From: Flavobacterium sp. HJJ
GTDB lineage: Bacteria > Bacteroidota > Bacteroidia > Flavobacteriales > Flavobacteriaceae
Reading direction: 5' to 3'
DNA: 64,000 nt
Assembly (NCBI RefSeq): GCF_015351475.1
Contig: NZ_JADKPR010000004.1
Coordinates: 164,500-228,499, forward strand
Positions 55,876 through 64,000 of the stretch are shown here, piece by piece. The position numbers and the translations under genes were made by a program. The number at the start of each line of letters is the position of its first letter. The stretch's first letter is position 1. The notes below the pieces were generated by a model that worked only from the letters and a program-made list of their open reading frames with translations, had not been told where the DNA came from and did no database searches.

Positions 55876-58167
55876 TCAAAAAATAAATCCAACAGAAAAC
55901 CAAAGATAAGAATTGGAGATTTCCGGTGACCATGAATATTTTATCTCAACTGGTCCAATAACAGTTTCCAATCCATAACCCAAAGCATATCCTGAATACT
56001 TTGGCAAAGAAATCCAATCTAACGATTTATAAAGATCATCGCCTAGATTAGCATAATTAGCAGAAAAATTAATATGGTTTTTTTTGAAAACTTCATAATC
56101 AAATGTAATGGTTGATTCCAAATAACCGCTTCCTGAAATACTTAAGAAATCATAACCATAAAAATACTTGAAATTGTTGGTATTATAATATCCATAACCC
56201 CCTAAAATAAAATCGAAATAAGGTATGCTTTTATCACCAACAGGTGTTCCTGCCTCGGTTTGAAATTTAATGGTTGCATTTTTAAAAACTGTTTTTGCAA
56301 TACCTGCTTCGCCTTTTACTATAAAAAAAGGATTAAAATTAGCATCACTCTCTGAAGAAAACATATAAAACTGAGGGTTTGCTGAGAAATACCATCCCTT
56401 TTTTGGGAAGTATTTATTATCGTAGGAATCGTATTTGATATACCCGAAAACACTGCCGTATGTACTCTTTGTAATATTTGAATTCAGCTCAAGTGTTTCC
56501 GAAGAAATGTCAAGATATTCGAACTCTGCTCCAACACCAATAAGAAATTTTTGCGCAAATAAGGATTGAATGTATACTTGATTTGACAAATTTAAATAAT
56601 CAATATTTATAGAATTTATACCGTTAATATTGTATGTTATTACGCTGACAGGTACATTTTTATTAAACTGGTTCAATTGTGATTTAAAACCATAACTCAA
56701 TTGAAATCCGTTATCAATATAATAATCAAAATAATACCTTAGGTTATCTCCCAAAACCAAATCGGCAGATAAAAAGTCATTTTTAAAAAATGTTTTTTTA
56801 TTGGTAATATTAGCAAGAACAGCACTTTTGTACAAGCCATCGTAATGCAGTGCAAATTTTAAATTTGTCTTTACAGGACTTTCCGTTAAAGTAAGAACCA
56901 AGTCATCGTATTCTCCGTTTTTGTCAAAATAATAACTGACATTGCTAAAATTCTGTGTGGCATTCAGGTTATTTATTCCTGTTTCCAAATCTCTAAAGCT
57001 AATTTTAGACTTGGGCTTAAAATTTAATTTACCAATAATATAATCCCTTGAATAATTTTTGAGTTCATTTATTTTTATGCTGACAATATTCAAGCTGTCG
57101 GTCTGCACTTTCAGTTTGGGTTTGTGATATGGATTAGCCTTATCTACCAAAAGATCTATTTTTTCATATATAGAAAAAGCCGCGTCCTCGCCTTTTTTAA
57201 TAATTTCTGCCGCTTTTTCAAAAGATACTACTCCATAATTTTTAACATCAGGCTTTATATAGATTTCAGTCAGATTTGCATTTTTTTTCATTCTTTCAAT
57301 CATCTGCAGATTGGTAATCTGAAAAAAAACTTTTGAGGCACTTCTAAGTTCATCTTTACTCAATAATCCAGATTGAACATCGACTCCTATTATAATATCA
57401 GCACCCATCTTACGAACCTCATCAATCGGATAATTATTAATTACGCCTCCATCAATAATTAGATTGTTATCAATGATAATAGGCGCAAATATGGAAGGAA
57501 GGGATGCACTGCCTGTTATGGCCTGAGACAAAATTCCTTTGTCAAAAACCACCTGCTCTCCTAGAGCGATATTGGTTCCAACACATACAAAAGGAATTGG
57601 CAGCTCATTAAAATTACGAACATGCCTTACAGGAAATGTCAAACGGCTCAATAAATTAAAATTGTACATTCCCTTGGACAATCCCTCGGGAGTACCAATA
57701 CTAAATTTATTGAATGGAAGTATTAAAGCATACAATTCATCATTTCGTTTTTCATAGAAATTTTTGGAAGACCGAGGAATAAAGTCATTAATAACATTAC
57801 TAAAATTAGTAGTATCAATAATAGAATCAATTTGTTTTGCATTGTATCCCATAGCATAAAGACCTCCAATTACAGCCCCCATACTGGTCCCGCCAATGTA
57901 GTCTATTTTTATTCCGGCATCTTCCAATACGTTTAATACTCCTATATGCGCAAATCCTTTGGCTCCTCCTCCACTTAGCACCAAACCTATTTTAGGTCTT
58001 TTGGGTGCATCCTGAGCGTTTGAGGCAATAGGCAATAAGCAATAGGCAATGATAAAAAAGGCTTTTAATATAAAAAACAGGCTGCTGCCAACCTTTGCCC
58101 ATTCAATGCAGACAAAATCAATTTTTACTTTTGGCTGTTGCCTTTTGGCTGTTGCCTCAATTCTCAT
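55876..58167 (-). CDS. Patatin-like phospholipase with POTRA and outer-membrane barrel
   Basis: 763 residues from ATG 58167, the first start after the uvrC stop; a longer frame overlaps uvrC. The N-terminus is odd: about 35 polar residues precede the hydrophobic signal core FFIIAYCLLPIASNAQ. The patatin domain (about 55-260) has oxyanion GGGAKGFAHIG, nucleophile GTSMGAVIG and DGGVINNYP. A POTRA-like region (about 340-415) and a BamA/Omp85-type barrel ending SVGFIF follow. This is the Bacteroidota PlpD-like fusion: a lipase displayed by its own barrel. The first 50 codons are read through a repeat element (58019-58160). It follows uvrC by one base. Confidence 0.9.
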   Translation of the reverse strand: MRIEATAKRQQPKVKIDFVCIEWAKVGSSLFFILKAFFIIAYCLLPIASNAQDAPKRPKIGLVLSGGGAKGFAHIGVLNVLEDAGIKIDYIGGTSMGAVIGGLYAMGYNAKQIDSIIDTTNFSNVINDFIPRSSKNFYEKRNDELYALILPFNKFSIGTPEGLSKGMYNFNLLSRLTFPVRHVRNFNELPIPFVCVGTNIALGEQVVFDKGILSQAITGSASLPSIFAPIIIDNNLIIDGGVINNYPIDEVRKMGADIIIGVDVQSGLLSKDELRSASKVFFQITNLQMIERMKKNANLTEIYIKPDVKNYGVVSFEKAAEIIKKGEDAAFSIYEKIDLLVDKANPYHKPKLKVQTDSLNIVSIKINELKNYSRDYIIGKLNFKPKSKISFRDLETGINNLNATQNFSNVSYYFDKNGEYDDLVLTLTESPVKTNLKFALHYDGLYKSAVLANITNKKTFFKNDFLSADLVLGDNLRYYFDYYIDNGFQLSYGFKSQLNQFNKNVPVSVITYNINGINSINIDYLNLSNQVYIQSLFAQKFLIGVGAEFEYLDISSETLELNSNITKSTYGSVFGYIKYDSYDNKYFPKKGWYFSANPQFYMFSSESDANFNPFFIVKGEAGIAKTVFKNATIKFQTEAGTPVGDKSIPYFDFILGGYGYYNTNNFKYFYGYDFLSISGSGYLESTITFDYEVFKKNHINFSANYANLGDDLYKSLDWISLPKYSGYALGYGLETVIGPVEIKYSWSPEISNSYLWFSVGFIF
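58019..58160. repeat. Word-type inverted repeat inside the 5' end of the patatin gene
   Basis: TTGAGGCAA (58020-58028) and TTGCCTCAA (58152-58160) are perfect inverted arms. The left side repeats GGCAATA four times, the right side repeats TTTTGGCTGTTGCC twice. The reading frame runs through the whole element and uses it for residues about 3-50, including the signal peptide. Confidence 0.7.
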
Positions 58168-58168
58168 A

Positions 58169-59965
58169 TTAAGTATTTTTATTGTAAAAGTCGGTAATTT
58201 TTTTGGCTTTTGATACACCTACAACCTCCGAAATTTCTTTTTCTGTCGCCAGTTTCAATCTTTTTACACTTTTAAAATGCTGAATCAAGGTAAGCATTGT
58301 TTTTTCGCCGATTCCTGGAATGCTTTCAATCGAAGAATTTAGTGCCGATTTACTTCTTTTATCCCTGTGAAATGTTATCCCAAAACGGTGTGCTTCATTT
58401 CGCAGCTGCTGAATAACTTTCAAGGTTTCCGACTTTTTATCTAAATACAATGGAATGGAATCTCCTGGATAGAATAATTCTTCAAGTCTTTTTGCAATTC
58501 CTATAATAGCAATTTTACCCCGCAGTCCCAAGGCATCAATACTTTTTAAGGCCGATGACAATTGTCCTTTTCCACCGTCAATGATAATCAGGTTAGGCAA
58601 AGGTTCACTTTCATCCAGCAGTCTTTTGTAACGGCGATAGACAATTTCTTCCATCGAAGCAAAATCGTCAGGCCCCACTACGGTTTTCACATTAAAATGC
58701 CTGTAATCTTTCTTACTGGGTTTTCCGTCCTTGAACACCACACAGGCAGCAACAGGATTAGTTCCCTGAATGTTCGAATTATCAAAACATTCTATATGTC
58801 TTGGTTCTACCGGCAAACGCAGATCGCTTTTCATCTGTGCCATTATTCTGTTGGTATGACGGTCTGGGTCTACTATCTGTAATTGTTTCAGCTGTTCAAT
58901 TCTGTAGAATTTGGCGTTACGAATCGACAAATCCAATATTTGTTTTTTATCCCCCAGCTGCGGTACCGTAATCTTTATTTTTTCACCTAAATCTACTTCA
59001 AACGGAACAATAACTTCTTTGGATAGTAATTGGAAACGTTCTCTAAGTTCAATAATTGCCAATTCTAATAATTCTTCATCCGTTTCTTCAAGTTTCTTCT
59101 TGATTTCCATTGTATGGGATCGAATGATTGAACCATGTGATATCTGAAGAAAATTGACAAAAGCTGCACTCTCATCCGAAACTATCGAAAAAACATCAAT
59201 ATTGGTAATCTTAGGATTTACAATAGTAGAACGGGATTGATAATTCTCGAGAATTTCTATTTTTTCCTTTATTTTCTGTGCTTCTTCAAATCGCATATCC
59301 TGCGCCAGACTGGTCATCAAACGTTTAAAATCTCTCATGCTCTCCTTGAAATTTCCTTTTAGGATTTCACGGATGGCATCAACCTGCTTTTGATAATGTT
59401 CTAATGTTTCAAAACCTTCACAAGGTCCTTTGCAATTACCGATATGAAATTCCAGACACACTTTGAATTTACCATTGTCAATATTACTCTGATTCAAATC
59501 ATAGTTGCAGGTTCTTAACGGATAAAGTTCCTTTATTAAATCCAGAATCGTGTGCACTGTTTTGAAATTGGTATAAGGTCCAAAATATTCCGATCCGTCC
59601 TTGACCATTCTTCGGGTGGCAAAAATTCGGGAAAAAGGTTCTTTCTTGATACATAGCCAAGGGTAGCTTTTATCATCTTTCAATAGCACATTATATCTTG
59701 GCAAAAGCGTTTTTATCAGATTATTTTCTAATAAAAGCGCATCTGTTTCTGTAGGCACAACTATGTGTTTGATAGTAACAATTTTCTTTACAAGCACATT
59801 GGTCTTTGCCGTATCATGAATTTTATTAAAGTAGGAAGCAACCCTTTTTTTTAGATTCTTGGCTTTTCCGACATATAAAATTTTCCCTTCCTTGTCATAA
59901 TATTGATACACCCCGGGACCATCGGGCAGGGTTTGTATTTGCAGGGCTACATTAGGGTTGATCAT
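58169..59965 (-). CDS. uvrC: Excinuclease ABC subunit C
   Basis: 598 residues. It makes both incisions in nucleotide-excision repair. The GIY-YIG domain is at the N-terminus (GVYQYYDKEGKILYVGKAKNLKKR, positions about 17-40), the UvrB-binding UVR segment at about 200-235, the RNase H-like incision domain has ECFDNSNIQGTNPVAACVVF and IIDGGKGQL, and a helix-hairpin-helix end is at about 540-595 (IPGIGEKT). The patatin gene starts right after it. Confidence 0.97.
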   Translation of the reverse strand: MINPNVALQIQTLPDGPGVYQYYDKEGKILYVGKAKNLKKRVASYFNKIHDTAKTNVLVKKIVTIKHIVVPTETDALLLENNLIKTLLPRYNVLLKDDKSYPWLCIKKEPFSRIFATRRMVKDGSEYFGPYTNFKTVHTILDLIKELYPLRTCNYDLNQSNIDNGKFKVCLEFHIGNCKGPCEGFETLEHYQKQVDAIREILKGNFKESMRDFKRLMTSLAQDMRFEEAQKIKEKIEILENYQSRSTIVNPKITNIDVFSIVSDESAAFVNFLQISHGSIIRSHTMEIKKKLEETDEELLELAIIELRERFQLLSKEVIVPFEVDLGEKIKITVPQLGDKKQILDLSIRNAKFYRIEQLKQLQIVDPDRHTNRIMAQMKSDLRLPVEPRHIECFDNSNIQGTNPVAACVVFKDGKPSKKDYRHFNVKTVVGPDDFASMEEIVYRRYKRLLDESEPLPNLIIIDGGKGQLSSALKSIDALGLRGKIAIIGIAKRLEELFYPGDSIPLYLDKKSETLKVIQQLRNEAHRFGITFHRDKRSKSALNSSIESIPGIGEKTMLTLIQHFKSVKRLKLATEKEISEVVGVSKAKKITDFYNKNT

Positions 59966-60291
59966 TGGATTTTATGAATGCAGATTAACTTTCAGTATAC
60001 AAATATAATCATTAATCTTTTTTGGTTCGAACTCTGTCTTTGCCAAAACATTCATAAGATGTTTCAGAAAGATATATCAATAAATAACGCCATTTTTAAA
60101 TTTTCATTATTAAAATATTATAAATCCTATTTAAAATTTTAATAATAAATTTTAATTTTTTAATAACTAGAATTAAAAATTTAGTTATTTTATTTAAAAT
60201 TTTTAATTATAAACAATAAATATTATAATGTAACATTAAAATTTTAAATAATTTTTATAATTTTAGATAAAATATTTAAATTCAATACAGT
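59966..60291. other. Extremely AT-rich divergent intergenic region
   Basis: 326 bases between uvrC and the next gene. The stretch from about 60100 to 60280 is almost only A and T. It holds no clear promoter box, RNA or ORF. Confidence 0.6.
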
Positions 60292-60768
60292 ATGCCGATA
60301 GATAATTTAGGCAAAGTTCATTTTTCGAATACACAGATTGAGGATATAAATCAAGCCTTGGCAGTCTTAACGGCTGCTCTAGAGAATATGTCTGTAAATC
60401 TGAGCCCATCAGAGCATCAAAAATATGGACGCGTAAAAGAGAAAAACAAATTACTCATTGACAAGGTAAAAAACTACCATGATAACGAACCCCAATTGAG
60501 CTCTCCCGAGGTGGACTGGGATGAGTTTAATCGTGATTATAACAATCGTTTCCAAGTTTCGCAGATGCTATCCAAAATTAAATCTATCGAAAAACAGCTC
60601 ATAAATATTAAAATACTGGGCGATTACGACAATTATAGTGATGCCCTGAGAGATTATCAATATGCCAAATACAAAAACAGGTTTGCTTCTGAATATGGCT
60701 ATGAAAGAAAAATTGAAGATATGATAGGTTTTTTTCCCCGGACAGGAATAACCAAAAAGAAGATCTAA
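60292..60768 (+). CDS. Hypothetical soluble helical protein
   Basis: 158 residues, not recognised. Mostly helical and charged, with a possible coiled coil (about 88-115, SKIKSIEKQLINIKIL). Aromatic-rich repeats at the end (YDNYSDALRDYQYAKYKNRF) and a basic tail. No signal peptide or membrane segment. Codon use looks like its neighbours, so it is probably a real gene. Confidence 0.55.
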   Translation: MPIDNLGKVHFSNTQIEDINQALAVLTAALENMSVNLSPSEHQKYGRVKEKNKLLIDKVKNYHDNEPQLSSPEVDWDEFNRDYNNRFQVSQMLSKIKSIEKQLINIKILGDYDNYSDALRDYQYAKYKNRFASEYGYERKIEDMIGFFPRTGITKKKI

Positions 60769-60899
60769 AAGCTCCTATGACAATCAATTCCTTGCCGGAG
60801 TACATGTTTTTTAACTTTTTTAAATATTTATGTTTCTATCTGTAATCTGGTAATTTGGCCTAAAAAATAATTTCTATATTTAGGCTTTTATTTTACAGG

Positions 60900-61877
60900 A
60901 TGAAAGACACAAAACCATTAATAATTTTTGGCGAAATTGTTTTGCCGGGAGAAAGCAAAACCATTCAGCTGGAAATTGCCCGATTGCATACCACTACCAA
61001 ACTGACGATTCCAATAATTGTAAAACGTTCCAAATTAGAAGGACCTGTAGTGCTTTTTTCGGCAGGGATTCATGGTGACGAGTTTAATGGGATCGAAATC
61101 GTGAGACAGCTCATTACAAAAAAAATAAATAAGCCCAAAAAAGGAACCATCATTTGCATACCCATTGTAAACATTTATGGCTTTATCAACAAATCCAGAG
61201 AGTTTCCGGATGGAAGAGATTTGAACCGTGTTTTCCCTGGAAGTAAAAAAGGATCACTGGCCAGCCGGTTTGCCTATCATATTCTTTCCGACATTATGCC
61301 TCTTGTAGATTATGCTGTCGATTTTCATGCTGGCGGTGCTGGCCGCTTTAACGCCCCTCAGATCAGGCTTACGCCAAATAACCCCAGCGTGCAGTTATTA
61401 GCCGATGCTTTTAATGCGCCTTTTACCTTATTCTCAAAAAATATAGCAGGTTCGTTTCGAAGTGCAAGCGAAAAACTGAATGTGAAAATGCTGCTGTTTG
61501 AAGGCGGGAAATCATTAGACATAAATCATGAGGTGGCACAGGAAGGCATCAATGGGGTAAAGCGTCTTTTAAAACATTTGGATATGCTGGATTCAAAACA
61601 TCATGCTCCCACACAAAAAAAACCAACAATTTATATTGAAAAATCGGGCTGGCTGCGTGCTAAATGTTCGGGTCTGCTCATCGATAATAATCTGGTTGGA
61701 GAATTTGTAAAAAAAGGAACCGTTTTAGGAATGATAACCGATCCTTTTGGAAAATTTGAACGAAAAATAAAAGCTCCAAATGACGGTTATGTACTCAATG
61801 CCAACCACTCACCCATCGTGTATCAAGGAGATGCTATTTACCATCTTTCGAACACTGCCGAAGAAGACAGCGAGTAA
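60900..61877 (+). CDS. Succinylglutamate desuccinylase/aspartoacylase-family hydrolase
   Basis: 325 residues of the M14-like zinc family. Zinc ligands are His and Glu in GIHGDEFNGIE (about 57-67) and His in VDFHAGGAG (about 142-150). Catalytic Glu is likely in LLFEGGKS (about 198-205). A C-terminal beta domain (about 245-315) resembles biotinyl-like folds. It should remove acyl or amide groups from an amino acid derivative; the precise substrate is unclear. It lies 63 bases upstream of the PLP decarboxylase and may share a pathway. Confidence 0.88.
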   Translation: MKDTKPLIIFGEIVLPGESKTIQLEIARLHTTTKLTIPIIVKRSKLEGPVVLFSAGIHGDEFNGIEIVRQLITKKINKPKKGTIICIPIVNIYGFINKSREFPDGRDLNRVFPGSKKGSLASRFAYHILSDIMPLVDYAVDFHAGGAGRFNAPQIRLTPNNPSVQLLADAFNAPFTLFSKNIAGSFRSASEKLNVKMLLFEGGKSLDINHEVAQEGINGVKRLLKHLDMLDSKHHAPTQKKPTIYIEKSGWLRAKCSGLLIDNNLVGEFVKKGTVLGMITDPFGKFERKIKAPNDGYVLNANHSPIVYQGDAIYHLSNTAEEDSE

Positions 61878-61940
61878 AACCTAACAATTATCATATTTTT
61901 CAACAGTCAATACTCTTATTTTTGAATAAAAATAGAGATT

Positions 61941-63203
61941 ATGCTGTATTGGAAAAAGTTATCCCAAAAAGAAAGACAAGCCCGAATCGAAAAAGCCCTT
62001 GAAGAAAACGTAAACTTTACTTTGGATACTTCTTTGGGTTATCCAGCTTCAAAATTAGACAGTAAGGTATATTATGAGGAAGCCTCATTCTTAGCCGATG
62101 CCCCTACTTTAAAAACATATGTGGCCAATCCAAACCATATTGGATGCCACACTTTAGGCAGTTCAGAAAAAGCATTCAAAGGCACTCAGGAAATGGAACG
62201 CGAAGTACTGGATGTCCTTGCAGCAGATATTTTTAAAGCCCAGCCAAAATCCTATGATGGGTACATTTCACCAGGAGGAACCGAGGCCAACATTCAGGCC
62301 GTCTGGATGTACCGAAATTATTTTATTGACAAACTTGGCGCAAATCCTTATGAAATTGCGATTTTAGCATCTGAAGACACCCATTACTCCATCCCAAAAG
62401 CATCTAACATATTGATGCTGGACTGGCTGAAAGTACCTGTCGATTTTGAAACGAGAGAAATTGATACTTTTCGATTGGAAAACATCATCATAAAGGCAAA
62501 AAAACAAGGAAAAAAATATTTCATCATCATCTCAAATATGGGAACTACTATGTTTGGGGCAATTGACAATCCAAATGATTATGTCCAGGTTCTGGAAAAA
62601 CACCATCTCATTTATAAAATACACCTTGATGCAGCCTATGGCGGTTTTATCTATCCTTTCAGCAATCGGGATTCAGAGCTGAATTTCGAAAATCCAAAAA
62701 TCAGTTCCATAACTATCGATGCTCACAAAATGCTGCAGGCACCTTATGGAACCGGAATTTTTCTTTGCCGTAAAGGATTAATAGAAAACGTTTTGACCAA
62801 AGAAGCAGAATATATAGAAGGAATGGATCTAACCCTTTGCGGCAGCCGGTCAGGATCTAATGCAGTTGCAACATGGATGATTCTGTTCGCTTACGGACCC
62901 TTCGGATGGTGCGAAAAAATACGGGTTCTGCAAATGAGAACGCAGTGGCTTTGTGATCAATTGGACGAATTAGGCGTTGCCTATTTTAGAGAGCCATTTA
63001 TGAATATCGTTACTATTCAGGCGCAATTTATCAAAGAATCTTTGGTCAAAAAATTTGATTTAGTCCCACAAAAACACAACGGCGAAAATTCATGGTATAA
63101 AATTGTGATTATGGATCATGTAGAAGTAGATCATTTGAGTACTTTTATAGACGATCTAAAAAAAACACTTTATGTTAAAAAAAACATTACGGACAAAGTA
63201 TAA
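61941..63203 (+). CDS. PLP-dependent amino acid decarboxylase (group II)
   Basis: 420 residues. YISPGGTEANIQAVWM binds the PLP phosphate, HLDAAYGGFIYP holds the pyridine-binding aspartate, and IDAHKMLQAPYGTGIF the Schiff-base lysine (about residue 263). This is the histidine/aspartate/glutamate decarboxylase-like fold. The absence of the long N-terminus excludes classic GadB; the amino acid substrate is unknown. Its last 32 bases overlap, in another frame, a remnant of a folate gene. Confidence 0.88.
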   Translation: MLYWKKLSQKERQARIEKALEENVNFTLDTSLGYPASKLDSKVYYEEASFLADAPTLKTYVANPNHIGCHTLGSSEKAFKGTQEMEREVLDVLAADIFKAQPKSYDGYISPGGTEANIQAVWMYRNYFIDKLGANPYEIAILASEDTHYSIPKASNILMLDWLKVPVDFETREIDTFRLENIIIKAKKQGKKYFIIISNMGTTMFGAIDNPNDYVQVLEKHHLIYKIHLDAAYGGFIYPFSNRDSELNFENPKISSITIDAHKMLQAPYGTGIFLCRKGLIENVLTKEAEYIEGMDLTLCGSRSGSNAVATWMILFAYGPFGWCEKIRVLQMRTQWLCDQLDELGVAYFREPFMNIVTIQAQFIKESLVKKFDLVPQKHNGENSWYKIVIMDHVEVDHLSTFIDDLKKTLYVKKNITDKV

Positions 63204-63306
63204 GACACTGCGAAATGAACTGTCTGAAATTGAAATAGAAGAAAAAAGTCTGGCTATTGCCAATGTGAAATGTTTGGGACAAAACTTATTACCATGTTTT
63301 AGGTAG
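63172..63306 (+). pseudogene. Truncated 5-formyltetrahydrofolate cyclo-ligase start
   Basis: ATG 63172 to TAG 63306, 44 codons. The first 30 residues, with LRTKYKTLRNELSEI and EEKSLAIAN, match the N-terminus of Bacteroidota 5-formyltetrahydrofolate cyclo-ligase (normally about 185-190 residues). After AIAN the sequence changes abruptly to NVKCLGQNLLPCFR and stops. The remaining ~155 residues, including the ATP-binding and catalytic parts, are absent in all frames of the following 700 bases. A rearrangement or insertion with its edge near 63262 is the simplest reading. Confidence 0.65.
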
Positions 63307-63327
63307 GTTTCCTCTGGGATCGCATTT

Positions 63328-63787
63328 TTAACAATCTCGCTTTTCCCAATTTAAATAAGTTCCATCTTTCAGTCGGTGAATTATATAAATACTACGAGTG
63401 CATTCATAATTGTTTTTTTGAAATTCTTTTAATGAAATGTAATTTATTCCTTCTAAAGTTTTTAATTTTTCTGGCTTTTTGATATTTAATGAAAAGGTAG
63501 AAGAACTATAAAAAAAAACAGATAAAAGTTGGTTTTCCTGGGCTAGGATATATGTTTTTATATTTTTTTAACCCTATGTGTCTTGCTTGTTTTGTTTCAT
63601 AGCCCTTAAGATAAAAATTAAATTGTGCAGTTGTAGTGTCTTTATTTATAAAGTAACTAGCTATTTTTTTGTCTTTTAGGTCTATAACTACCGTTGTTGA
63701 TTCTTGCTTTTTTATTTCTTGAGAAAAGGATAAACAAGAATTAACCAAACAAAATAAAACTAATATTTTTCTTAATACTATTGGCAT
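63328..63787 (-). pseudogene. Small secreted protein, frameshifted at a T9 run
   Basis: The first 90 codons (ATG 63787) give a signal peptide (ends near LSFSQ) and a beta-rich domain. The frame stops at 63506 just after a run of nine T (minus strand). Removing one T restores an open frame through STFSLNIKKPEKLKTLEG and YIIHRLKDGTYLNWEKRDC to TAA at 63328, giving about 150 residues. It is either a real frameshift, phase variation at the homopolymer, or a sequencing error. Family not recognised. Confidence 0.6.
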
Positions 63788-63987
63788 GGCGAATTTGTGT
63801 TTATAAAATTATCGATAATTGCTAGAATCTGCAAACGTTCTTCTTTTGTTAAATGTTTCCAAGCAACAATAGGTTGGGGCTATTCATTTTCTTTTTCTAG
63901 TTTTGAATCTAATTGTGCCAAGGAGGACTTATATAATACTTTTGAACCCATTTCCCTTTTATCTTTTTCATTACAACAACAAAAGTG
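63778..63987 (-). pseudogene. Gene with an in-frame stop, 5' end uncertain
   Basis: Read from 63987 to the stop at 63778: a Cys-rich start (CCCNEKDKREMGSK, compatible with a lipobox), then YKSSLAQLDSKLEKENE, then a TAG at 63882-63880, then PQPIVAWKHLTKEERLQIL and AIIDNFINTNSPCQ in the same frame. The second half looks coding. A TGG-to-TAG change would explain the stop. Its end overlaps the ATG of the next gene, as in an operon. The 5' part may continue beyond the window. Confidence 0.45.
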
Positions 63988-64000
63988 CTATAAGTTCCTC

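Noticed and set aside
60100..60280. Replication origin or DnaA unwinding element in the AT-rich stretch
   Set aside because: No DnaA boxes were recognised and neither dnaA nor dnaN is nearby.

Overview
The window is a low-GC (roughly one third G+C) chromosomal segment from a Flavobacterium-like member of the Bacteroidota. The evidence is the promoter grammar (TAnnTTTG as the -7 box, TTG near -33), the weak Shine-Dalgarno signals, Bacteroidota-specific families (IPExxxVDY, DUF6377, DUF5689, Oar-like TonB receptors, SusB-type GH97, long PurF), and intergenic hairpin repeats. It is mostly core genome with a few accessory islets. About 58 protein-coding loci, two identical tRNA-Asn genes, and several candidate non-coding RNAs and repeat families are visible.

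Layout. 1-5.7 kb: the tail of a TonB-dependent receptor, its lipoprotein partner, a SusB-like GH97 glycosidase and a membrane TPR regulator (DUF6377). 5.8-14.5 kb: housekeeping genes pyk, IPExxxVDY, rnc, fabF and acpP on the minus strand, divergent from purN, rnhA, a PfkB kinase and a purF-type gene. 14.58-15.65 kb: a tandem array of five ~242-bp repeats, each with a -7 promoter box, a short 5' hairpin and a strong intrinsic terminator. It looks like five copies of a tiny RNA gene. 15.7-29.3 kb: sod, addA, kbl, ompA, addB, a small ABC module, an alpha/beta hydrolase, a lone AbiH phage-defence gene and an AIM24 protein. 29.6-35.5 kb: aminopeptidase P, two oxidoreductases, rseP and twin tRNA-Asn. 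36.1-40.2 kb: a circularly permuted ATP-grasp / alpha-E / transglutaminase operon that also carries two unexplained small ORFs and a long internal hairpin. 40.2-49.7 kb: dinB, CYTH, rlpA, a membrane protein, a FAS1 lipoprotein with an Oar-like receptor, and pgi. 49.9-55.6 kb: an M23 peptidase, a tryptophan 2,3-dioxygenase family gene and a DUF3108 gene in an overlapping operon, preceded by a candidate leader or small RNA, then hppD and hmgA for tyrosine catabolism. 55.9-60 kb: a patatin/BamA-like protein and uvrC. 60.3-64 kb: an unknown protein, an aspartoacylase-like hydrolase and a PLP decarboxylase, followed by a decayed end. That end holds a truncated 5-formyltetrahydrofolate cyclo-ligase start, a frameshifted secreted protein and a gene with an in-frame stop.

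Sequence structure beyond genes. (i) Three dispersed copies of a hairpin element share conserved flanks but have different self-complementary stems. (ii) Several intergenic inverted repeats have arms built from short tandem 'words' that differ from element to element. One such element lies inside the 5' end of the patatin gene and appears to encode its signal peptide. (iii) Many intrinsic terminators and several TTG-N18/19-TAnnTTTG promoters can be read directly.

All calls come from reading the sequence and recalling protein families. No database search was run.
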